DNA of 64,000 bases. It comes from Anaeramoeba flamelloides. Lineage: Eukaryota > Metamonada > Anaeramoebidae. Numbering within the stretch: the first letter of the stretch is position 1; every line of letters begins with the position of its first letter. The notes below the pieces were generated by a model, which worked only from the letters and a program-made list of their open reading frames with translations, searched no databases and was not told the DNA's origin. The stretch lies in assembly GCA_027625915.1 (NCBI GenBank), contig JANTQA010000029.1, positions 1,302,001 to 1,366,000 on the forward strand, written 5' to 3'. Of this stretch, positions 23,501 to 34,661 are shown in pieces. A program made the position numbers and the translations under genes.

Positions 23501-25964
23501 AGGTCAAAATGGAAAAAATAATGAAAAAAAAATTGATAAAACGGATGACGTAAATGAACAAGATAAAGAATTTAATCACAGATCAACAGATTTAATTCAA
23601 AAGGATCATGAGCATTCATTTACATCATCTATTTCTTCCCCCGTTCGCTCTGAAGAAACATCAATGAAAACTGGTGGATCTGAATTAGAAGATTCTGAGC
23701 AAAGCAAAAACAGCAAAACGAAAACTGAAAAGCTAAAAAAAAATAAAATTTCTATAAATGATAAATCAAATTTAGAGGACCCTGGGACTAATTCATTATC
23801 AGATTTCCCAAAAGGGATTAATAGTGATATTCAGGATCGGAATAAACTCCGAAGTAAAAGGTCAAGGTCTTCATCAAGTTTAAGACGATCAAAAATCCTT
23901 AGTTCAACAAAATTCAAACCAAAGGTAAAAAACCACTATGCAGATAAACCTCATGATCCAACAAGGAAATTGCGTTCTCAAATTGAAAGAAGAAAATTGA
24001 GAGAACATTTTAAAACAATAAATATCAAAAAATACAAACAAAAAAGAAGAACTCGTAATTCAATGTTTGAAACTATAAAAACAAGGCAAAAAATGAGTTA
24101 CAAAAGTGAAAAAAAGTACAGTAAGAAGAAGAAAAACAAAAAAAAAGAAAAAATTCTAAATTTAACTGCCTCTGATTTAAACCAAATAGGACTTGAAGAA
24201 GTGAACCCGGACCCTAAATCATCATATTTTTCCAAAATTTTTGTGGTGGAATTAATTAAAGATTATATAAAGGATAGTAAAAATGCCTCAATTTTAGAAA
24301 ACTTCTTTTTAACCAATTTCTATGACAAATGGAAAAAATTAGATCTTGACGAATTGACGAGATCCCAGTATAAAACGATTTGCCCATTAGAAATTGAATT
24401 TGAAACTGCATGGGATACTGCAGTCAAGTGGGCAAGAATTGGACAATCGCAATTTGATATTGAAGTCGATTATTCAGGAAATTCAAATTTCATTAATGGG
24501 CAACTAAGTATCAATGAAAAAAATCTCGAAATATGGATCCCAAAAGTTGGGCCCAAATTAAGAGTGAAGTGGGATGAAATGATTCGGCTGTATGTCGACA
24601 GATTCGATATTAGGATTCTATATCTATATTATGTGAAAACGCAAGAAATTTTTTTAATAAAATTCGAAAATTTGTTAAAAAAAAGGTTAATCATATTCTT
24701 GTTGTTAATCTATTTATGCTCTGGGGGGAAGGATCCTTTAATTAATAATAATCCCACAATAAGACATGTAAACCCAAACACTGTCAATTCACACATAATA
24801 CCACCAACAATCAAATTCAGTTCCGATATTGAGAAGCATATCACCAGTTGGAAATCCAAATCAAATACAATACCAGAGGAGCACCAAATTCAGGAAAGGG
24901 TCAATGATGAAATGAGGCAAATTAAAAGGTATGTAACACGCTTTTATAAGCAACGTGGCAAAAACTTTAGGGTTTTTGTAATGGTTAGAAAGGAATTTCC
25001 CTTTTTATGTGGTTATTTGAAAATCAGAAGGGAGGGCATAATCGTGGGATTTCACAAGGGCAAATTAATCACCGATGTTACAGGGATACAGTTTACGCCA
25101 GAATTCTCAATAATACCATTTAAAGATGACACAAAACTGTTTACGATACAAGCTAATGAATCCGAAAAGTCAGAATTTTTTATTTTTAAAAAAAGAGAAA
25201 AAGCCATTACAGATAATCATGTAATACTTTGTGCTGAAAATGAATTAGAATTGCATTTTATAATGGCTACAATTTTATACTTTTTAGAAAAAAAAAAATT
25301 AAAAATTGATAAAATCAACAAGCCTGAAATGAAGATTAAAAGTGTTGATATTTGGAAAACAATTGAACCTTTAATAAGATCAAAAAAGGAAAACTATTAT
25401 AATAGTTTACAATATAATGAAAATAAGTATTTTTATACACCAAAGAAGAAAGATAATAGATCTTTATTTGGCCAAGATGATGAAATTAAAAGTGTGAGTG
25501 AAAAAAAAACTGAAAGTGATAAAACTGCAGAACTTAAAAGCGAAAGTGTTAGTCAAAGCGAAAGTGAAAGTGATAAAACTACAGAAAATAAAAGCGAAAG
25601 TGCTAGTCAAAGAGAAAGTGGAAGCGGATTTACAAGTGAAAGGGAATTTACAAGCGAAAGGGAATTTACAAGCGAAAATGAATTTACAAGTGAAAAGGAA
25701 TTTACAAGTGAAAATGATAGTAATAACCAAAATAAAAGTAATAGTCAAAATAGCATTGAAAGCGAAAGTGATCCCAAAATTGAGATTATTTATGAAAGTG
25801 CTAATTTAAGTGGCAATGGAAATAAAAGAGAAAGTCGTAATAATAATGAAATTAAAGGCGCCAGTGAACCCAAAAATGAAAGTGATGGCATTATAGCCAA
25901 TAAAGACGAAAGTAAAAGTGAAAGTAAAATTAAAAGTGATTCTGAAAAGGAGAGTAAAAAATAA
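20514..25964 (+). CDS. Large CH-like / tandem PH-like domain protein
   Basis: 1816 residues in one exon. Residues 1-125 (FVNKILGTTLTGREIL, LYLLEVLNVVVPTKYI, ISENMRLFKQILKEIFG, FLSTDI) have the helix pattern of a calponin-homology or CH-like domain. Residues about 130-1190 are disordered: Lys/Glu coiled-coil-like, acidic Asp runs (GGDDDDDDDDEL) and Ser patches. A basic stretch (about 1120-1225) precedes two PH-like folds, about 1315-1400 (FDIEVDYSGNSNFINGQL) and about 1480-1600 (FRVFVMVRKEFPFLCGYL). The tail has a tandem FTSERE/FTSENE hexapeptide (25629-25718) and Ser/Lys repeats. Inference: a cytoskeleton- or membrane-linked scaffold; domain calls are by pattern only. The ATG at 20514 directly follows a frame that closes there. 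In-frame-like text continues past the stop in other frames, so the tail may be secondarily shortened. Confidence 0.78.
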   Translation: MNKKQLIVLKERFQTRFRHESFVEVLIEVLCMQSKFEDHKACVSFVNKILGTTLTGREILQPTGLYLLEVLNVVVPTKYIELKSVNLPIAQISENMRLFKQILKEIFGCPLFLSTDIPTYLKDDENAKEQIVKILLFLKKEIESGGSKKDLLHSKRVICVTRGFDPKNFNLGQKNKENLYANPNWEEPEKRFILTKKEIQLQADEKKKNEEQIIDSIMLIDLNSPQKETELRKYLSQKKSIFVGNTDLDNYIKGQEILRRNSKLKSKRKTSNTFSSASKSSSGDEDQTNNTSEAIENSGITDNEMDSEPEEDNRLKNRKKEILTNEKIYDKQIDQQYNKQTQKPKFERSVNSEEKLVSKEERLQMKENLLKQKRKLEEREKKLKNLRMKTQIECQDQQQYFQKQILDQEVKLQEKETQIEKRKNCSEKTLDIPLNNQPNRSRSSNLLSNSSTNTSSNSSSDEEFIVEEENGNFKKKKNKFKIIEPNKTKINDQILEKKEKKKEKLQLGELKKKIETSDLIGDIEIESIKQEIQEKEELLKAKENKIIEREKLQQYLQDLDSNSEYSTDTENKSNEKENSEDENSYTYDSDSDLDLDSEFDYGGDDDDDDDDELKEEKEIFDKLLKKITFSENTILLDDSDILKTFNNLTGEEKIQKLEALFQQKTEELKQKDLQIEKEMNKIQKQQQLSSFNSFGSSTSSDEESSGIDFNGEEDEVNDNKKKKLIKNTHIMTTNIISETLKSNSNSKPKSSSSSESSFENQEENEIFMKNKNNKFISSIQINQVNDQQETIKGKELIENVEGGDKKAEQVKQVEEGEEAEQVEEAEENINKTILINKNMINEVSNSDKRENSNENDDDIKKKMIIGKKNFKEKTTSDDNDDNNKNKSSDDRNERTSTNSEFKGSYEKTKDGTEFNKTHDIGKNNINKRESKLICFEQEKETISEEKYDTNEEGGINKRKIDNNSLVYTKVASQPGKNNTSSSAYSEEEHSNEGGGEGQNGKNNEKKIDKTDDVNEQDKEFNHRSTDLIQKDHEHSFTSSISSPVRSEETSMKTGGSELEDSEQSKNSKTKTEKLKKNKISINDKSNLEDPGTNSLSDFPKGINSDIQDRNKLRSKRSRSSSSLRRSKILSSTKFKPKVKNHYADKPHDPTRKLRSQIERRKLREHFKTINIKKYKQKRRTRNSMFETIKTRQKMSYKSEKKYSKKKKNKKKEKILNLTASDLNQIGLEEVNPDPKSSYFSKIFVVELIKDYIKDSKNASILENFFLTNFYDKWKKLDLDELTRSQYKTICPLEIEFETAWDTAVKWARIGQSQFDIEVDYSGNSNFINGQLSINEKNLEIWIPKVGPKLRVKWDEMIRLYVDRFDIRILYLYYVKTQEIFLIKFENLLKKRLIIFLLLIYLCSGGKDPLINNNPTIRHVNPNTVNSHIIPPTIKFSSDIEKHITSWKSKSNTIPEEHQIQERVNDEMRQIKRYVTRFYKQRGKNFRVFVMVRKEFPFLCGYLKIRREGIIVGFHKGKLITDVTGIQFTPEFSIIPFKDDTKLFTIQANESEKSEFFIFKKREKAITDNHVILCAENELELHFIMATILYFLEKKKLKIDKINKPEMKIKSVDIWKTIEPLIRSKKENYYNSLQYNENKYFYTPKKKDNRSLFGQDDEIKSVSEKKTESDKTAELKSESVSQSESESDKTTENKSESASQRESGSGFTSEREFTSEREFTSENEFTSEKEFTSENDSNNQNKSNSQNSIESESDPKIEIIYESANLSGNGNKRESRNNNEIKGASEPKNESDGIIANKDESKSESKIKSDSEKESKK
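25629..25718 (+). repeat. Tandem 18-bp coding repeat (FTSExE)
   Basis: Five near-identical 18-bp units (GAATTTACAAGYGAAARG pattern) encode F-T-S-E-[RNK]-[ED] in the C-terminal tail of the CH/PH protein. Unit identity suggests recent slippage. Confidence 0.75.
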
Positions 25965-26750
25965 TTTATCAAGTAATGATTTTTCAAGTTTGAATACCAC
26001 GCAAAAACCAGAAATATCTCATAAGCCACACAAAAAAAAATAATGAAAATAATGAATATTCTAGTTTTATGAACAAAGAAGGAAAAGAATAATTGCTAGC
26101 CGATAAGGAAAATAATTCAAATAGTTGGGGAAATTATAAAAATTAACTTTAATCAAGATCGTAAAAATTCTCATCCTTATTTGTTATAGTCATCGTTAGA
26201 ATCATCTTCGAAAGAATTATAAGATTCAAAAGCTAAACCTCAAGAAAAAAATCTACAGGTAAATTCTAATATTGAAAAAATAAAATTAAGAATCAAAATA
26301 TAAATCAAAGCAGACAAGAATTTGAAATGAATTCCAAAATTGGGAGTGAAAACCCAAAAAGAAATCGAAATTGAAAATAAAGAAAAAGATGTAAAAAAAA
26401 ACCACAATTTTGCTGAAATTGAGAATTTGCAAAATTAATTATCCACAAAGAAATAAATTTTTTTTATCAATCAATTTCTTTGTCTGTAATATCTTGTTCT
26501 CTAGATTCATATTCAGGTAAAGAAAAACAAGAAAAAAACCATTTCACATTAAAAATCATCGCCGAAATCAGAGCTTGGTATGAAATCAAGTTTAAGTTTA
26601 GAATTTAAATTAGAATCCAGTAATTACAGTACTGATTGAAAGAAAGAGAGAGAGAGAGAGAAAAAAATGAATTTATAAAACTAAGTGATGAAAAAAATAA
26701 TAAATTCAAACATGAAATTAAAAACACTTAAATATAATTCGTAGTTCAGT
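25965..26750 (+). pseudogene. Decayed coding tail downstream of the CH/PH gene
   Basis: Directly after the stop, short open stretches in changing frames keep the Ser/Asn/Lys/Glu composition of the upstream protein: NNLSSNDFSSLNTTQKPEI (+1 frame), NEYSSFMNKEGKE, LLADKENNSNSWGNYKN, SSPKSELGMKSSLSLEF, FIKLSDEKNNKFKHEIKN. The purine-rich sense-strand bias also continues to about 26750 and then stops. This fits an older, longer C-terminus (or a tandem relative) broken by a frameshift near 25960 and several later ones. A sequencing error could explain the first shift but not all of them. Confidence 0.45.
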
Positions 26751-26829
26751 ATATAAATCATAATAGGAAGATAACCATTCAAATTCTGTTTGAATTTTAG
26801 GCAACATAACCTTGCAAGATGTATTAAAT

Positions 26830-26852
26830 ATATATATATATATATATATATA
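26830..26852. repeat. (TA)n microsatellite
   Basis: About eleven TA units in a row. Confidence 0.9.
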
Positions 26853-27507
26853 TTCTATTGTTTTTATAATGAAGTGAAAAACAACAAAATACTACCTTAT
26901 ACATCTTTGAATTTTGATTTATTGCTTTTTTCTAATTTAAATTCTGGAAATTAAAACTAATTTTTGATTATCTATATGTCTTAATATACGGTAACTCAGG
27001 CTTTATTGATATGGGTTGGATAGAGAACAACCCAATATGTTAAAGAGAGAATTTTGAAGTGACTCAATTTGAGATTTCCAATTTCCGATTCAAAGAGTAT
27101 CTAAAGATATCAAGTTATCAGAAGTATTTGAATCTTAATTTAGTTTTCTAAAAAAAAAAATATACGGGGATTATGTTTTTTTTAAAGAATTTTTTTTAAT
27201 GAATATAAACATCTAAATTTGGTTTGAATTTTGTTAAACCCAACCCTCGATTCACTATTTTGGCTAAACAAACACCCAGAATCTTTTACTAAAAATTGAA
27301 AAAAAATAAAAATATTATTAACGTTTTTGAATTTTTTAGTTACTAAAATCAAATTAATTTAAAGATCAGTCAAAGTGGTTAGTTGAGAGTTCACTTGTTT
27401 TTCATCAGAAATTCAAATAAATAAAGAAAAACATTTTATTTTTTTGTAAAAATTGAAATCTCTTTTGAATTTTTTTATTGAAAAAATACAACTCCTGTTT
27501 TTTTGTA

Positions 27508-27717
27508 CCAAGTGGAACACACACTATCAAAATAAAAACCAATTTTTAAATCCGTAATTGAAATTAAACTATTCTTTCAATATGTTGAGAAAACAAATTT
27601 CTCTTTTTTGTTCTTTTCTTCAATTAAAAAAAAGAAAAAAGCTAATTACTTCCAAACATTCAAGTTACAAATGGTTTTATTCCCGATGTGTATTTGTAAT
27701 TTTTAAAATCCACTTGG
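27508..27717. mobile_element. Short TIR element, family F11 (210 bp)
   Basis: CCAAGTGG at the left and CCACTTGG at the right, each next to TA. The inner ends share ACACAC-type and AATTTTTAAA words in inverted order but have diverged. Single copy in this window, so the call rests on ends and flank only. Confidence 0.4.
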
Positions 27718-28021
27718 TAATGAAAAATCTCAAAAAGTAAATCTCATTAATGAAAATGATTACCCAAATCGCAAATGTCTATGAAAGACTTAATTTTTGA
27801 ATAGAAAATTTCACTTCAAAAAAAAAAAATGTAATTAATGAAGGTTTTTCAGTCTTACTCTAAACTAAATAATGTTTTATCCTTTAGAATTTGATATTGA
27901 AATGGTAGTTTTTCAAAAAATAATTCCAAAAAAAATAAAATACCTTCTTATTTTTCGAAAAATTGTAGTATTTCAAGGAAATTCGTTTTTCAGAACAAAT
28001 CTATGTTATATCAATCTTTTA

Positions 28022-28365
28022 CAGCCGTTTCAAACCTGGTACGCACGATTTAACTTAACTTAAAATTTCAACTTTCTTTAAACTTAAAGATCTGTTAAAA
28101 CGAAATCAAGGTTTTAACACCAAAACTCAAGAACCCCTGAATGAATAGCTTCTTAAACAACTTTTCCATTTTTTTTTAAATTTTTTTGAAATTATTTAAA
28201 AAAAAGTCCATTTTTGAAGGGATCTTGAATATTAAGGACAATAGAAGAAGATTTGAGTCCAAAATAACAATCTTCCTTTTCAATTGAAAGTAATTTAAAG
28301 AAATTTTAATGAAAATTTAAATTTTAAGTTAAGTTAGATCGTGCGCACCAGGTTTGAAATAGCTG
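28022..28365. mobile_element. TIR element, family F6 (344 bp)
   Basis: Inverted ends of about 45 bp: CAGCCGTTTCAAACCTGG with ACGCACGATTTAACTTAAC inside, and the complement at the right. TA on both sides. GC-richer ends than the surroundings. No coding capacity. Single copy here. Confidence 0.75.
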
Positions 28366-31061
28366 TATGATTAAAAAACTGAGTATCTCCACTTTTTTAA
28401 CCTTTTTAAATTTAAATTTCAAAAGGTAACTCTTCATTCAATTCTATATTAATAGATTTTTAATTATGTTTTCACTATTAACAAAAATTGTTTCATTTTA
28501 TTATCTATGGATTTTTTTATTTATTAGTTTATTGATGAACAATCGTCCATTCAAATTTTTAATAATAATAAAATATTCAATATTATTTTTGGTTTAATTA
28601 CTGAAAATTCGAAAAAATAAAAAATATTGAAATTGTAGCAAAAGATATAAAATAAATTATTTTTCAAAAAAATTTACTCACTTTTAAAATGGTAATAGAA
28701 GTTGTTTTTGACTTTTATTAAATATTCTTATCAAGATAAAATTTTCAATTTAGAGTACTATAATCATTTTTTCTATTTTTACAAATTTTATATTTTCTAA
28801 TTTCAAATTTTTTTTTTTCTTTTTACTATTGTTTTTGTTTTTTTTTGAAGTTATTTCATCAAATCTATCTAATAATTTTCTTTTTCTTATTCTTTTTTTT
28901 TTTCCTTTTCTTTTTGATTTTTTTTTTTTTAAATAACAGTGAAAAAAATTCAAGTTTATAAAAAAAAATAATATCTTCAAAAACACAACAAAGCATTAAA
29001 AAAGATGAAACTGTTTAATGTCTATTAAAATGAATTTATTTATTCAGAAAATCTTCTTTGAACCTTTTTTCCGGAAAAGTTGAGTAATAAAAAATACATA
29101 ATAATCTTTTCAACAATTATTGAATATTTTTTTGGTTTTAATCTTGTTTTAATTTTTGAAATATCATGTTTTTCTTTATTTATATTCCTTAAAAAGTGAA
29201 TTATTATCATTTCGATTACTGTTCATTAAAAGAGTGATTATAAAAATTTAAATTTTATGTTAATATAATTTTCAATGGATTAAAAAAACCGATAAAACTA
29301 TATGTTCTATTCAATTATTTTGGATTTGGGAAATCAGCATTAATATTTACTTGTGTTTACTGTTGATCCCAAAAAATAATTGAACTCCACATTAAAGTAG
29401 AAAAAAATAAGAATATAATGTAAATAAAAGAGACTTTTAATGATATTTCTATTAAATCTAATAAGTTATAAATATTCTTGACTTATCAACCTAGAATATA
29501 AATCTCTTTGTAAAATTATTCTTTTAGATATTAATTTTTTTAGATTTTAACATATCCAAATTAAAATAAACAAATTTAATATCTCAATTTACATTGTAAT
29601 TCTTAAAATAATTTTCTACAAAAATAATAAAACAGTTTAATGATATAGCAACAACTTCTTGAAGACTTTTATATTCAAAAAAAAAAAGGAAATTACAAAA
29701 AAAAAATGAAATTACAAAAAAAAAACAAGTTATAAAAAAAAAATAAAATGTAAAAAACATATTCTTTTTTTGTTTCAGTGTTGGATGTTTTTTAATTATA
29801 TTAACCAAATTTTTTTTATAGATTTCCTGGTCTAACTCATTCAATTTTATTGTTTTTTTTTTAGTTTTAACTTTATTTCAAAAAATTGTATACTGTTCAA
29901 ATACAATATTTGAAATTTCCATTTTTAGAATTATAATTAGCACTGTTTGTTCGAATTTATTCTCGATTTATATATAAAATATTTATTTTTTTACATTTCA
30001 TACAACAATTCCTTATTAAAAGTGTTTTTAAATGATGATTTTTTATTTTTTTCTATTTTTTCCCTAACTGAATTTTCTTAATATTGGGGAAAAGTTTTAC
30101 AAAAGGAAAAGATCAAGTGACTAATTGCTAATACTGTGACACTGAAACACGAAATTATGAGTAACTTGAAAATAAAAAATCAGAAAAAGGACGGCAAAAA
30201 ATGACTAAAATTTTAAGGCAAATTAGATCAAAAAAAAAAAGAAATTCCGACAATATAATAATTATTCGACAAGTATACTTTCACGATCAATTATCAAATT
30301 ATTATATCAACTAAAATTATTGTATCTGTTATTTTGGGAGACCTCAATTAAGGATAGCATAGGCTCTTTTTTTTTTTTTTTTTTTTTTTGGATTTTTTAC
30401 CAATTGTTTTTTATAAACCCTTTTTAAATTTCTGTTTTTTTTTTTTTATTATTTTTTTCTTTTCAATTTTTTGATTTTACTATTTAAACATAAAAAAATT
30501 GGTTGTGTCTTTCCCTTTAAAAATTGTGAAATATATGATTTTAAGTTCAAATTACTGTTGAGTGGATTTAATTATAAGTGCATTTTGAGTGCAATTTGGA
30601 CTTCAACTATAATTATTATAAATAAATTATGATTTTTTGAAACAATTTCCATTTCAAAATAGGAGTCAATCTAGCGAATATAGTCAAAATAGTTTTCTTT
30701 TAATTCTTGAAAAACTTTTTTTTATTTTTTTCTTTGATTTCTTTTTCCTTATACTTTGATAAAATGGGTACCATATAAAAACCTTAATAATGGAGAATGA
30801 GAACACTAATTAATTTTTAAGTTTTTTAAACATTAAAAAATATTGGGATTTATTTTGGTTTGACTTATTTTGATTCTAAGTGTAACCAATTTTTAATAAT
30901 TGGATTTATATTCAAATCATTTGATTAGACTCAACTTTGACACTGATTGTTATCAATTGGATTTTTTCAGTTCACTTAAATCATAAAATAACCATACATA
31001 TTAATTCAAAAATAGCACCTAATGTTTGAGGAATATATTTTTAGTCACAAGAATTTTCTTA

Positions 31062-32648
31062 AGGTTTACAATCCTTGAAGAATCAAGAAATGACTATCTT
31101 GTACTGGGGTGTAAGGTCTTGTTATTTTGATTATTAGATGATTGATTTTTGAATTTAATAGTGATTTAATATTTTTTAAAAAAAAGTAATTTTTAGAAAT
31201 TTTCCAAAATCCAAATATCAATATAAGAAATATAAAATTGAAAATTATTTAAGAAAATATTTTGAATGTTTTAATTTTTCAATTGGATTTTTAATTTCTC
31301 TTTTACTTAATTACTTCAAAAAAAAATAATTTCTAGAAAAGATCTCCATAAAACCAAGCCCAAATAATTATTTCAATTGACAACCCAAAAATTCATTTTT
31401 TTTAAACTAACCACTATATTCAGCCTTACACTCTTCAATTTGGATTTTGGAAAATTGCCAAAAATTTCCTTTTTTAAATAAATTTTACCGTTTGTTAAAT
31501 AACCCGTGTCGAAGTTTTAATATGTGTTTTTAAAAATTGTTTCTGTTGTTTTTGAAATATTTGTTGTTTTTTTTTTAAAAAGGTTTTTTTTTTTTCTTTA
31601 AATGTGGTTTTTAGTTTTTATTTTGTGTTTTATGAAAAATACAGTTCAGTTTAACTCTAATTCCAAATCAAACAATATTGAAAAAGATCATATTATCAAG
31701 TGTTTTTATACAACTTCAAGTCCAATCTCCTCATAAAAGAGATCTAATTGAACCAAATTTAAACAAAACAACACCAAAATCCACAACAAACAAATCTTTC
31801 AATTTGAGTAAATACAAAAAAAATCAATAAAATTGGATAAAAAGAGTTTCTTAAAAACTTTTTTACGTTGTTTCTCTACATATATCAACAAAATGAGATA
31901 TCAATTTTTCAAAGTTTTTTTAAAAATAAATGAAAAAAAAATTTCATTTCGATTTACTTTTTTCCTTTAGTCAATTGTCTTCAAACCTTATATTGTAATT
32001 GGGTGACTTTATTTATTTGTTTTTATTCTTTTTTTTCCCTCTATTGTGGATGAGATAAGGATCCAAAATGAAAGCAATATTTCATATTGAATCAAAAGTT
32101 AATTAACCCAGATATTTTATCTGATATATAATTCTACAAGAACATACTCAATGGCCAAATTATTTATAAATCAATTGATTTTCAATAAGTTTAATATAAC
32201 TAGAGGAAATTAAGCCACTAAAAAGCTCAATTTTCATAGATTATAACAAGATCTTTCAATTTTTAAATCAAAATAGCAGAAATAATATATTAGAAAACTT
32301 TTAAATAAAAATTTCTTTTATGACTTAGAGAATGCAGTAATATCGTCAAGATAGACTTCCTTTTTAAAATTTAAGAATACTCTTGAAAATTTTTCATTTC
32401 AACTACAAATAAAAAAAGAAAACAACTGAAAAAAGTTTGAAAAATAACACTAAAAAACACATTTTTCAAAAAACCACAATAAAAGTTTGGAAAAATATAT
32501 AAAAGTCAATAGTGGTTATTGAACAGACTGTAAACCACTATCAAAATTCATAAAAAGTCCAAAATCAATCATCTAAAAATCAAAATAACAAGTCCTTTCC
32601 CCCCAGTACAAGATATTCTTTTTTTGATTCTTTAAGGATTGTAAACCT
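31062..32648. mobile_element. TIR element, family F4, with nested F2
   Basis: Ends AGGTTTACAATCCTTGAAG and complement, TA on both sides, with inverted similarity continuing through TATCTTGTACTGGGGTG and further in. An F2 element (31488-32530) with its own TA flanks is inserted inside; removing it leaves about 542 bp. It is related to the element at 4603-6732. Confidence 0.78.
31488..32530. mobile_element. TIR element, family F2 (1.04 kb), copy 1
   Basis: Left CCGTTTGTTAAATAACCCG, right GGTTATTGAACAGACTG, TA on both sides. The interior (CTAATTGAACCAAATTTAAAC .. AATGAGATATCAATTTTTC) matches copies at 57649 and 61620 in reverse orientation. Lengths are 1031-1043 bp in all three copies. No transposase is recognised. 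Confidence 0.78.
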
Positions 32649-33080
32649 TACTGTAATTATACTATTGTTTAAAGAAGTAATAATATCAATTGTTCAAACA
32701 TGAAAAACACTTTTTAGTTAGTCAGAGTTGAAGAAAAATCAAAACAAATGAGAAATTCTCAGTCTGAAATAAAAATAAACTTTTCATTTTATTTCATTTT
32801 TTCCATTAAATAATTCCCAAGTCGATTTAAGAAACAGTAATTAATTCCAAATAATCTCTGAATTTAGAAACAAACAAATTGTTTGTGTGGTTAACTGCAC
32901 ATTGTTTTTTACTCCTCTGAATCTTATTCCTTTTTGGTTTACTAAAAAACAAATTTTTTCTTTCACCAACAAACCCACAAATATTTAAAAAAAAAAAAAA
33001 AACACTTGCCATTTGATTAGGTACTTTCAAAATAAAAATCTTTATCGTTCGACATTGTTACACATACCAAAATTCTCGGA

Positions 33081-33269
33081 ATGGGGAATGTTAAAACAAG
33101 CAAAAAACAAAGAAATCTGAATGAAGAAGAAAAAAAAGAAACAGACTCCAAAAAACAACTTTTAGTGGATGGTAAATACCTTGTGAAAAAAAAAATTGGA
33201 TCTGGTTCTTTTGGAAGGATCCACCGTTGCGTTAGAGTCTCTGATAATGAAATTTTTGCAGTAAAATTT
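33081..33269 (+). CDS. Casein kinase 1-family protein kinase, exon 1
   Basis: Ser/Thr kinase of the CK1 group, encoded by three exons that join in phase to 675 residues (33081-33269, 38947-39562, 46579-47801). Exon 1 gives residues 1-63: a polar leader starting MGNVKTSKK, then GKYLVKKKIGSGSFGRIHRC with the glycine loop at 39-45, and FAVKF with the ATP-binding Lys62. MGNVKTS starts with Met-Gly, which could be N-myristoylated (inference; position 6 is Thr, not the preferred Ser). The exon ends at TTT before GTAAGT, phase 0. Reading through gives only nine extra residues and a stop. Joined to exon 2 it reads AVKF-ETERQEGQLEYE, the same spacing as CK1 VAIK-F/LE..QL.YE. Confidence 0.85.
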
Positions 33270-34509
33270 GTAAGTGGTTTTTATTTTTTTATCATTTAAG
33301 CTTTAATTTTTCTTGTTCGTGTTTGGTTATTGATAATTAAAAAAAAAAAAAAAAAAAAAAAATTGATCTTTATCTATTGTTGTTCAAGATTAAGAACAAT
33401 TCTCAGCGTTAAAACATAAGTGTCCCTTAACCAATTAAAAAAAAAAAAACCTTTTTCTTTTTGCAACAACAAATTTTGAAAGAATATTCAGAAAACCAAG
33501 ATAGATATTTTTACAAAAAAAGAAAATCAACAATTTTTTTTCGAATCTCAACACCGAATTTTTTTTTAATCTCATTTCTTCGGGTTTACATCTGCTGACG
33601 TTCTTTCTCATCAAAATCATTAATACACTTAATGTCCTCAAATAAAAATTTCCTTCAAGGTTGTTTTTCAATTTGAAAAATGTTTTTTGAAATTACCACA
33701 TTATTTTCTTTTAATTTACGAATCCTTTTTTCAAAAAAATGCCTTCTGATTGTAACTGATAAGTAGTGACATTGTAGGTGTTTAAAATAAAAACATTGAT
33801 AAAATTTTCAAAAATAACTTGTTTTGTTAGCTTGTTATAGGACATTATTTTATCTAAAAAAAAGAACTCTCAAAATCATCTTTATGAAATGGTTAATTTT
33901 TTGGGGTACGATTTTTTGTTATGCTTTTATGTTCATTTTAGAAAAGTGTGACAAAAAAGTTTTTGAAAGCATCCATAAAACAGTTGGTAACTTCAATAGA
34001 CATATTCCATGACTTTTTTAAAACAACTTTATTGAGGAAAAATTTTTCATTGTTGTGTTTGAATACGGTAAAACCCATCTTTTAATATTGTTTTTTTTTG
34101 TATTATCCAGTTATTTTATGGCCTAGTATATATTTAATCTAACTCAAAAAGATTTAAACACAATTGATGTTTGGATAAATAAAAATGTAACAAAATTCTT
34201 AAAAATAAATCCACATTCTCCAAGGATAATCTATAAAACTGAAGCAAAAATAAACCAAACCAGAATTCAAATAATCAAAAGAAGATATAAACTCAAAAAG
34301 AAATTAGAAATTCTGGGTTTTGGACTTATATTCAAATATTTAAAGTTTTCAAAAAAAGATAATAAACATATTAATTGGGAAATGGACACCTTAAAATTAA
34401 TTGAACTAAATCTAAACCAATTTTAGAGAAAGATTGATAATAAATTGCTCTGGATGGAAAGATCAAGAATATGTAAAAATTTTTAGACAAAACAATATAA
34501 ATCAACAAA

Positions 34510-34661
34510 CAGTCGTGTCTTCAAGTGCCGTAGAGTACCGCATAGTACCGTAGAGTACCGTAGAGTAACGTAGAGTGCCTCGCCTTTCCAGAATTCAAAA
34601 GAATGGAGAAAAATCAAAGATTTAACTCAATTCTTTTCAATTCTGGAAAAGCTAACGACAG
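34510..34661. repeat. PAL repeat, copy inside LINE B
   Basis: Starts CAGTCGTGTC, then a tandem of about 10-bp units (ACCGTAGAGT variants, five to six units, 34526-34578), then a 59-bp hairpin core (34588-34646, CCAGAATTC..GAATTCTGG type), ending GCTAACGACAG. The terminal CAGTCGT/ACGACAG are inverted. It splits a LINE coding region. Confidence 0.75.

Larger units (their letters stand above)
26751..33080. other. 6.3-kb AT-rich desert with MITEs
   Basis: No gene supported. It holds a TA microsatellite (26830-26852), TIR elements at 27508-27717, 28022-28365 and 31062-32648 (the last with a nested element), a 20-plus T run near 30369, and homopolymer-rich DNA. Confidence 0.55.

Noticed and set aside
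30330-30390. GGATAGCATAGGCTC followed by a long T run, reminiscent of the U6 snRNA AGCATGG region and pol III end
   Set aside because: No ACAGAGA box, no 5' hairpin and wrong order of motifs; similarity is too short.
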